Shown one piece after another: positions 56,986 to 64,000 of a stretch of DNA of 64,000 bases. The notes under the pieces are model-generated. The model made no database searches. It saw only the letters and a list, made by a program, of their open reading frames with translations, and was not told where the DNA came from. The DNA comes from Omphiscola glabra (Eukaryota > Mollusca > Gastropoda > Lymnaeidae): contig OZ024806.1 in assembly GCA_964017045.1 (NCBI GenBank), positions 8,266,488 through 8,330,487 of the forward strand. Reading direction: 5' to 3'. A program made the translations under genes and the position numbers. Numbering within the stretch: the stretch's first letter is position 1; the number at the start of each line of letters is the position of its first letter.

Positions 56986-58488
56986 CAATTAAAGTTTTAA
57001 GGAAAAAATCAAGTGACGAATAAAAGTTATAGGGAAAAAAAAAGTTTTTTTTTCGTTTATTTTAAAGTATGTTCAACACCACTTTTTTTTCACGCACGCT
57101 TCTCCATTGATGCAAACTAAGATATCGCCCCTGGAGAACGCAACATAATGATATTGTGAGCTTAGACAGCCCATGAGTGAAATTGATTGTGACATTGCAC
57201 CTACCATCAGTGAAGGCAGTAGTGACGCGGGGAAAACACCAGATGGGCGCCCTGTTGACAATGTTGTACGAACATAGGGGGCCGGACCCCCGCCCCCCCC
57301 CCGCACTCTTGGTGCTGGACGAGGTCAGGGCGTGCTGTGTTGCGACGGCTGTCCTGTGGGAATTGTCCGTCAGTGGGTGGGGGGGGGGCTGGGAAGGCGG
57401 AGGGGGTGGAGATGATGGCAAGTGGTGGCTATGTAGATACGTGGAATAGAGATAAACATGCACGCAATGTACAGAAAGTGATGTTCAGATTAAGCAGGCT
57501 GGTGATAAACTTAAAGCTAGTTTAAAAGTACTTTCGCACTGGGGATCTGGTACAGAGACTTCCAGATTTATTTAACCCCGTGCTACTCTCTGAAACAAAC
57601 AAACAAACAAACATATTTTCTTTTAAAATGGTGCCAGAAATTTTCATTTTCGAGAGTTTGTTAAGACACCGATACCAATGTCGTTATATTTTGTTGGTCA
57701 CTGCGCATGCGTTGCCATCAGCCGAAAGAATTTGTTAAGAAATTGTACACATTAATTTTGTCATAGTCGTTGGACACATTTTTGGAGCTTGCATATTGCA
57801 AATTCAGAAATAAATTTAAATTGTTATTTTATTGGAGTGGGAAAGACAAGAAAAGATTAGAGGGGACAATGTCTTGCTTTTAAAAAATGGAATTAATTTA
57901 GTTTTATTTATTCATCTTAATTTTTGCGTTATTTTACCCCTGCTTGATTATTGGTAAAATAATGTTTAAGAGAAGAAATAATTTAAAAAAAAAAAATTTC
58001 ATTTAAAGAGGCACATGTGACTGATCAACGTGAACACTTCCGTGGGGTATCTGTGTGAGTGGATGCTCCATCATAGAGCTTCGTGGCTTCAATAAACCAG
58101 GGACGTCATGTGGATAGGACAGAAGGGGGCATTTGCCCCCCCCCCACCACCCTGAATTTACAGGGTTTTCTTTAAATTTCTATGGACTGTGGCGCCTCCA
58201 GTAATAACCAACTCATCAATACCAAGTTTTGGGTTTTGCACCCCCCCTAATCCAAAGCAATTTCTAATATCTATAAATTTATTTTGTTTTAGACCACTAG
58301 GTAATATTTATATTAATGATTTACTTGTCCAGGGCTTAAACTTACAATTCTACGTTTTGGTTACTTTAATGGTTTTTGGGCACTGCAATGTCAACAACAC
58401 ATTCTTCTGCCAACCTTCTTGTTTTCATGTACCAACATGTGCTTCGTGTAGCATGTTCCCCCAAAAATGCTCTTATCATCCTCTATAC
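56986..58488. other. Intergenic, no gene seen
   Basis: Overlapping open frames at 57062-57525 come from G/C-rich simple sequence and lack motifs. Contains (caaa)n near 57594-57612 and a C run at 58137-58146. Near 58098 cagggacgtcatgtgg may be another transposon end. Confidence 0.45.
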
Positions 58489-58697
58489 CAGGCCTGCACA
58501 ACTCAAAATGCAACGTGGGCCGTAATACGTTATGAAAAACCTGTGCGGGTCAAAAGAAAATAGGACAATGGCGAAAGCTATTAAGAAAATAATAGTAATA
58601 AGGAATATTTATGAAGACTATTTCGTTACTTCGCGCGCCACCAAGTGGGTGCTGGCGGGCCGCATGTGGCCCGCTGGCCGTATGCTGTGCAGGCCTG
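58489..58697 (+). mobile_element. 209-bp hAT element with CAGGCCTGCACAA ends
   Basis: Begins caggcctgcacaactcaaaa and ends ggccgtatgctgtgcaggcc then tg. Perfect 8-bp duplication ctctatac (58481-58488, 58698-58705). It is the intact reference for the interrupted copy at 28920-29218. Confidence 0.93.
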
Positions 58698-58705
58698 CTC
58701 TATAC

Positions 58706-59284
58706 GAGTCATCTGAACCGTTGCAATGGAGGACGCAAGCCCGGCGTTCGTCATTTCTAGGACCGGAAACCGTCACAGCGCTCTACGTAATGTTACTATT
58801 TTTGGACCAAGTTTTCGTAAAACGTAGCCTCTAACAATGTGTTTCCGCATATATAAATATACAAGAACACTAGACATGTAAATTAAATTATTTTCTCTTG
58901 CGTAAAAAAACAACAACAACAGCCAGCCAATCAGTGATCTCCCTCAATCATAATAAGGGACTTAACTCGTGATCATTTTGTGACCTCGGGTGCAGTAACA
59001 ATTTGTTTATAAAAGCTTTCGTAAAAAATAAAGTCGTAAACACGTTTTCTTCTAGGTTGAGACCCACTACGCTGGTTCTCACATTAACGTAGAGGTACCC
59101 CTCAGTTGTTGAGAGATTGGCCAAACGGAATACCCGGTGTTTAATCAACATCCTAATGCGACTGGCCAGACTGTGTGCCCGGATGTTCTATTAATAGATT
59201 CCGCCATTGAAAGACAAAACCCTATTGCTGAGGCTGATCCCGGAACGACCGAGTGAAACTGAAACGGGAAATCCAAAGAAGCTA
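58706..59284. other. No gene seen
   Basis: Unique sequence without supported exons; (caa)n near 58909-58921. Confidence 0.45.
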
Positions 59285-59665
59285 CTTCCCCAAGTGTGTA
59301 AGAGCCATGCCCTTTAATAAACTTGTGCACTAAGAGCCACGCCTTTTAAGAAACACGTGCACTGAGAGCCACGCCTTTTAAGAAACACGTGCACTAAGAG
59401 CCACGCCTTTTAAGAAACACGTGCACTAAGAGCCACGCCTTTAACTTACTTTAAGAAACACGTGCACTAAGAGCCACGCCTTTAACTTACTTTAAGAAAC
59501 ACGTGCACTAAGAGCCACGCCTTTAAGAAACATATGCACTAAGAGCCACGCCTTTTAGAAACATATGCACTAAGAGCCACGCCTTTAAGAAACATATGCA
59601 CTAAGAGCCACGCCTTTAAGAAACATATGCACTAAGAGCCACGCCTTTAAGAAACATATGCACAT
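59285..59665. repeat. 29-40-bp minisatellite, about eleven units
   Basis: Unit taagagccacgccttttaag then aaacacgtgcac, changing to aaacatatgcac in the last five units; two longer units carry an extra taacttacttt. The block 59666-60188 that follows has A runs but no gene. Confidence 0.93.
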
Positions 59666-60188
59666 TTTAAGCATACAAAAAAAATTATTCATTTGATTTG
59701 ATTTTCCTAAAGTTCACTAGGTCGGCCTACGCCATTATGTAATGATGGCCACCCCATGGAAGGGGGGAGGGAGGGAGGGGTTCCGCCGGGGATGGTATAT
59801 CCGGATCGTGCGCTCCTTTGGTGTAATTTTTCAAAGGTTTAAAAAAAAAATTAAAACATAAAAAAAAACCACCAAAAAAAAAACCAAAATAAAAGCGGAA
59901 ACATTTGCAATCAAAAGAGAACAACATCGTGTTTTAGTAGAACTCTGGACCTCATTAAACCTTGCGAGGCAAAGGTGGGTTGTTACCTGTCCTGACCGCG
60001 GCCCGTTACTTGGGCCCCTTGTATAAGTATGTACTAAAGTGACTTGTTTACGCATTGCTCTCCTTTCATCATCACCACATTGTGCAGATATCTCAGCAGA
60101 AGGCCGACAAGGGATTCTACAGAGTTGCCAAAATATCTTAAGTCCTGCCATTTTCAAAGTAAATAAATGCGCTCATGTCCCACTAAGT

Positions 60189-60366
60189 CAGCGGTTCTCA
60201 ACCTGTGGGTCACGACCCATCTGGGGGTCGAATGACCCTTTCACAGAGGTCGCCTAAGACCATCTGGAAACACATAAGCACAGAAGAAAAGAAAAAAAAA
60301 TGTGGTTGGGGGTCGCCACAGCACTGTATTAAGGGGTCGTGGCATTAGGGAGGATGAGAACCACTG
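60189..60366 (-). mobile_element. SPIN-like hAT MITE, copy 8
   Basis: 178 bp, begins cagcggttctcaacctgtgg, ends ggatgagaaccactg; flanking cactaagt and cactatat match at 6 of 8. Shorter in the middle than its relatives. Confidence 0.9.
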
Positions 60367-60584
60367 CACTATATCATTTTAAAAAATCAGTTGTATGTAA
60401 GTCCGTATTTGTTAGGGAAACGAATTGAGACCGACGCCGTGTAAATTTTAATTTGAGCGAGACGGGCCAACCTTTTACGCCAGAGGAGAACACGCCCCCC
60501 CCCCCCTTTTCCTCCCAATACGATTAGAGTTGCTGACCAGTACCTGTATTAAAACTTATTTTTTTGCGATAAAAATAAGATATT

Positions 60585-60800
60585 CCCATGTTGATACAAA
60601 TTAGGTATTCCGATGTTGATACAAATAAGGTATTCAGACGTTGATACAAATAAGGTATTCAGATGTTGATACAAATAAGGTATTCTGTTGTTGATACAAA
60701 TAAGGTATTAAGGTGTTAATACCAATAAGGTATTCAGATGTTGATACAAATAAGGTATTCGGATGTTGATACACATAATGTATTCTGATGTTGATACAAA
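60585..60800. repeat. 24-bp minisatellite, about nine units
   Basis: Unit gttgatacaaataaggtatt cnga with point variants (attccgatg, attcagatg). Confidence 0.93.
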
Positions 60801-60857
60801 TATGGCAGACAAGAGTTCAATCCCCAGCAAAAGCCTAGACAAGCAAAAACAACACCA

Positions 60858-61005
60858 GCACCCCGGGTGGATGGGACACGTTAACCTTGGATGGCACCCC
60901 GGGTGGATGGGACACGTTAACCTTGGACGGCACCCCGGGTGGATGGGACACGTTAACCTTGGATGGCACCCCGGGTGGATGGGACACGTTAACCTTGGAT
61001 GGCAA
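60858..61005. repeat. 36-bp minisatellite, four units
   Basis: Unit caccccgggtggatgggaca then cgttaaccttggatgg, nearly invariant. As 36 is divisible by three, frames stay open on both strands and give repetitive peptides; these are not taken as genes. Confidence 0.95.
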
Positions 61006-61289
61006 CTCATCTAATGATAAGGCAAAATCTGATATCAAACCCTGGAGATGGAGTCCCGTAGGCGGTATGACATTGACACACTTATAATTGCGACAACTGC
61101 CGCTACGTGGAAAGCATAAAAAGCACAATGAGACACACAAGACACACTCCTGGTCATCTACCTTGTCCTGGTCTATTTAAGTCGTCTTGACTAAGTCTTG
61201 GCATTGGAACAAATAGGCAAGGACGAGAGAGTAAGGCTGCTACCCAAGCCAAGGCTACTACTCAAGGAGGTGTGGGGATTAGAGTATAG

Positions 61290-61510
61290 CTGGGAAGCGA
61301 GCTATCGGGGTGAGAGTATAGCTGGGATCTGAGGTATAGGATTGGGGGGATGGGTGGGATGGGGTTTGGGATATGGGTGGGGTGGGTACGGGTGGCGTGG
61401 AGTATGGGTGTGGTTGGGATTTGGGCACGATTTCAAAAGGTGGCATGATTGGGATGGATGGATTGGTTGGGTTTCCGAGTATAGGTGGGAAGGAGGTATG
61501 GCGCAACAGA
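61290..61510. repeat. G-rich low-complexity stretch
   Basis: Degenerate (gggtatgggtgg)n on the plus strand after two units of gagtatagctgggan. It produces overlapping spurious frames in both directions. Near 61727-61744 the phrase cctggatccgcccctg is a likely hAT end fragment. Confidence 0.75.
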
Positions 61511-62311
61511 ATAGGACTCTATGTGGGTAATCTCTTGGAGACAATAACAATGTATATGCGCCAACTCCTTGGCATAATCTAGGGCCATATGATAAGGCAT
61601 ATTTTTAGTATATGAATATAACATGTATCATATTCAATATATTTAAGAAAAATATGCAAATATAATTTTTATCAAGTTTAATATATATTAACACAATGAT
61701 GTGAGGAAGGGACATGTCATCGAAAGACCTTCCTGGATCCGCCCCTGGGAGTATTAATCTTTTGTTTTGTGTGTGTGTTTCTTTTTCTTTTCTTTTCTTT
61801 TTTTTTTTAAAGGGGAAGGTAATACCACACGTTCACAGCGTAATGACATTGGTAGGAAGGCTGTTTATGTTTGGCTAGCTGATTTCGGAGGTGAGAGTTG
61901 CCGCACTTGATCTTTGAACCCAGTTGTCACTAGATTGACGCCTGGATATTTAATGAGCTGCGTCAAGTAAGTAGAATATGTGAATGCAATATATTATTTA
62001 TTTACGTATATATAAGACTTACTAGCTTTTACCCTTGGCTTCTCTCGGGTAGATTTTGTGATTGAGTACAATTATTAATTTTTTCCATGGAAACACTTTT
62101 ATTTTTAAAAATGTATTTATTTATTTTATTTTGATTCACTTACTTATTTAATTTTTTATTTAAGGGTGGGGGGGGGGGGGGGGGGAGGGGAGGGTTTGGT
62201 GTGAAAAATCTTACCACATATGATTTTTTCAGGTTGATATTTCAAGTTGAAAGCGGATTAACATAGAACGATAGTGATTCCATTCAAATGTATCGATCAA
62301 TTTTTGTATAT
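61511..62311. other. No gene seen
   Basis: AT-rich with tct repeats near 61780-61808 and a G run at 62170-62187. Confidence 0.45.
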
Positions 62312-62826
62312 TGTAGAGAACCTTCGTCGTCTCTGCTCTCTAATCAATTTTCAACCTTGATCACCCTGTCTCTCGTCTGCACCAATATGACAACTCAACG
62401 ATGGCTATAGTCTTTAAACATTTATTTGTCTTATCCCTTGACTTCACTTTCTTTCGCTCTCTCTGTCGTACTCAACTCCGACTGTCACGGTCCCTCTCTA
62501 GCTCCCGTCTGTCCACCTGCCTGCCTGGCTGAGTTTTTCCCGCTGAGTTCTTCCTAGTCCGTCCAACTGTCCCTTTTATAAGTCCCAAGTTCCCAGGGCC
62601 CCAATCCCCTTCTTATGTAACACCCCGCGTAATAGGTCATAAACCAACGCCGCCATTCCGTCGCGGGCAACCTGGCAAGCTTGACACTTTGTTTGGTCAG
62701 TTGGTCTTAGGTCATAAAACCAACGCCATCATCCCGTCACGGGCAATCTGACAAGATTGACCCTTTGTTTGATGTGGGACTCCCCCACCACCCCTTACGA
62801 GTCGACTATTGTCTGGACACTCCACA
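62312..62826 (-). mobile_element. Candidate solo LTR, 515 bp
   Basis: Read on the minus strand it starts TGTGGAGTGTCC and ends GGTTCTCTACA, with a 7-bp imperfect inverted end (TGTGGAG/CTCTACA) and flanking atat on both sides (62308-62311, 62827-62830). In the expected order it has a possible enhancer duplication (62633-62770), a TATA box tataaaa (62580-62574) and a poly(A) signal aataaa (62426-62421). No internal retroviral-type genes adjoin it, so it would be a solo LTR, probably Ty3/gypsy-like. The 4-bp duplication is low-complexity, hence moderate confidence. Confidence 0.6.
62633..62770. repeat. About 70-bp tandem duplication inside the LTR
   Basis: Two diverged copies share aggtcataaa, ccaacgcc, ccgtc, cgggcaa and gacnntttgtttg. 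It lies upstream of the TATA box on the minus strand, where U3 enhancer repeats occur. Confidence 0.8.
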
Positions 62827-62914
62827 ATATCGTAACATTCAAACATACACTGAGTTGGAAATAAATGTGTGCTGCAAGGCAGTACCACTTGACTTAACAG
62901 TAGTAATGTAACAC

Positions 62915-63385
62915 AGCATCGTGCGCTCCGAGTGTCACTGTGACAGGCCGGGTAAACCCCTTGGTGTGCCCTGATTGTCACTGTAAACAGGCCGGGTAAA
63001 CCCCTTGGTGTGCCCCGAGTGTCACTGTGACAGGCTGGGTAGACCCCAGGTGTGCCCGGGCATCACTGTGACAGGCCGGTTAGACCGCAGGTGTACCCCG
63101 AGTGTCGCTGTGACAGGCCGGGTAAGCTCCAGGTGTGCCCCGAGTGTCCATGTGACAGGCCGGGTAAACCTCAGGTGTAGCCCGAGTGTCACTGTGACAG
63201 GCCGGGTAAACCTCAGGTGTGCCCCGAGTGTCACTGTGACAGGCCGAGTAAACCCCAGGTGTGCCCCGAGTGTCACTGTGACAGGCTGGGTAAACCCCAG
63301 GTGCCCCGAGTGTCACTGTGACAGGTCGGGTAAACCCCAGGTGTACCCCGAGTGTCCCTGTGACAGGGCGGGTAAACCCCAGGCA
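62915..63385. repeat. 42-bp minisatellite, about eleven units
   Basis: Unit gtgtcactgtgacaggccgg then gtaaaccccaggtgtgcccc then ga; contains the palindrome gtcactgtgac. Divisible by three, so frames of 84-140 codons stay open on both strands. They are repeat by-products. Confidence 0.95.
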
Positions 63386-63886
63386 TGTACAAGTCCGACA
63401 CCAAACTCCAGGTTTAAACGTAATTAAAAGAGGCGTGTTGCGACCATTCAGGCTAGTTTCAACCATGCAAGGCGAGTGACCGTCCCGTGACCAGCTGGTG
63501 ACTCGTGCCCTCCTTTTTGCTCCGGCGCTGACGTGGTTTCCCTACTACGGGGTACAATGATGTATGGGGGTGGGGGGAATTCTGAGAGACAAGGGAATGG
63601 ACCGGTACATGCCATATCGGCTTTTATATCATCAGTTGTTGTCATGGTTTTGGCTTAGTAAACATGGATTGGATGAACGGAAACCGTGAAATGGGAGTAA
63701 ACAAATTATTCACAGTAATGGTGTACATTTTATTTTAAATACTATATTACTGGGTCTGTTTTAGTTATTCCATGTCTACTTAATGGAAACGTGTTTAGAA
63801 ACAACAAACATAATTTTTGGAACATACCGTAACTGGAAATTAAACAACCCCTAAAAAACAAATTTTTACGTATAAATCCGTTATAT
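63386..63886. other. No gene seen
   Basis: Unique sequence, short G run near 63567, no supported exon. Confidence 0.45.
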
Positions 63887-64000
63887 CAGTGGTTCTCAAC
63901 CTTCCTAATGCCGCGACCCTTTAATACAGTTCCTCATGTTGTGGCGACCCCAAGAAAAAATAATAATTTTGTTTCTACTTCATAACTGTAGAGTATATGT
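63887..64000 (+). mobile_element. SPIN-like hAT MITE, copy 9, cut by the window end
   Basis: Begins cagtggttctcaaccttcct and proceeds through ccgcgaccctttaatacagt and cttcataactgtagagtat to the end of the window, colinear with copies 6 and 7. Confidence 0.92.

Noticed and set aside
57062..57525. Overlapping frames of 60-133 codons on both strands
   Set aside because: G/C-rich simple sequence and no domain, splice or start evidence.
60810..60835. tRNA B-box-like gagttcaatcccc
   Set aside because: No matching A box or cloverleaf around it.
63005..63466. Frames of 84-140 codons on both strands
   Set aside because: By-products of the 42-bp tandem repeat; both strands are equally open.

Overview
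This window is eukaryotic nuclear DNA. It is AT-rich, with spliced genes, GT-AG introns, AATAAA signals, many minisatellites, long G/C homopolymer runs and a dense layer of transposon remnants. Nine copies of a short hAT element whose ends read like the SPIN family point, with the gene content, to a mollusc, most likely a freshwater pulmonate snail. The organism call is inference. No prokaryotic gene, CRISPR array, rRNA or tRNA gene was found.

Three host genes can be modelled exon by exon. (1) PTP4A/PRL phosphatase, + strand, 11970-14549, five coding exons, 175 aa, catalytic and redox cysteines intact, C-terminal prenylation motif CSIL. (2) UBXN11, - strand, 27169-23305, five coding exons, 562 aa, with a coiled coil, a SEP domain and a C-terminal UBX domain. 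PTP4A and UBXN11 are convergent, with about 6 kb between their likely poly(A) sites. (3) An unrecognised secreted cysteine-rich protein, + strand, 38336-43705, four coding exons, 188 aa, signal peptide and 12 cysteines; each of its three introns carries its own tandem array.

Layout: 1-9.8 kb is intergenic, with a 40-bp-unit minisatellite interrupted by a copied 108-bp block, a retroposon flanked by 36-bp direct repeats, and a decayed minus-strand coding remnant at 7.5-8.6 kb. 9.8-17.2 kb holds PTP4A with possible 5' UTR exons and a long 3' UTR. 18-20 kb has MITEs. 23-28.5 kb is UBXN11. 28.9-33 kb is a nest of hAT elements: one inside a CAGGCCTG-ended element, and a 3.2 kb element inside a SPIN-like copy, plus a 210-bp inverted duplication. 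38-43.8 kb is the secreted-protein gene with a piggyBac remnant in intron 1. 45-47 kb holds two minisatellites. 48.05-50.83 kb is a young 5'-truncated LINE with a 13-bp target duplication. 51-64 kb is a mixture of hAT MITEs, minisatellites, a solo LTR and a coding remnant related to one at 1.3 kb.

Nothing indicates that the genes work together as a system. The strongest unusual signals are structural: a minisatellite that multiplies the 5' splice site of the secreted-protein gene, the nested hAT insertions with exact 8-bp duplications, the LINE with two poly(A) tracts around a duplicated end, and a palindromic RFX-type motif next to a YY1-type motif inside a transposon.
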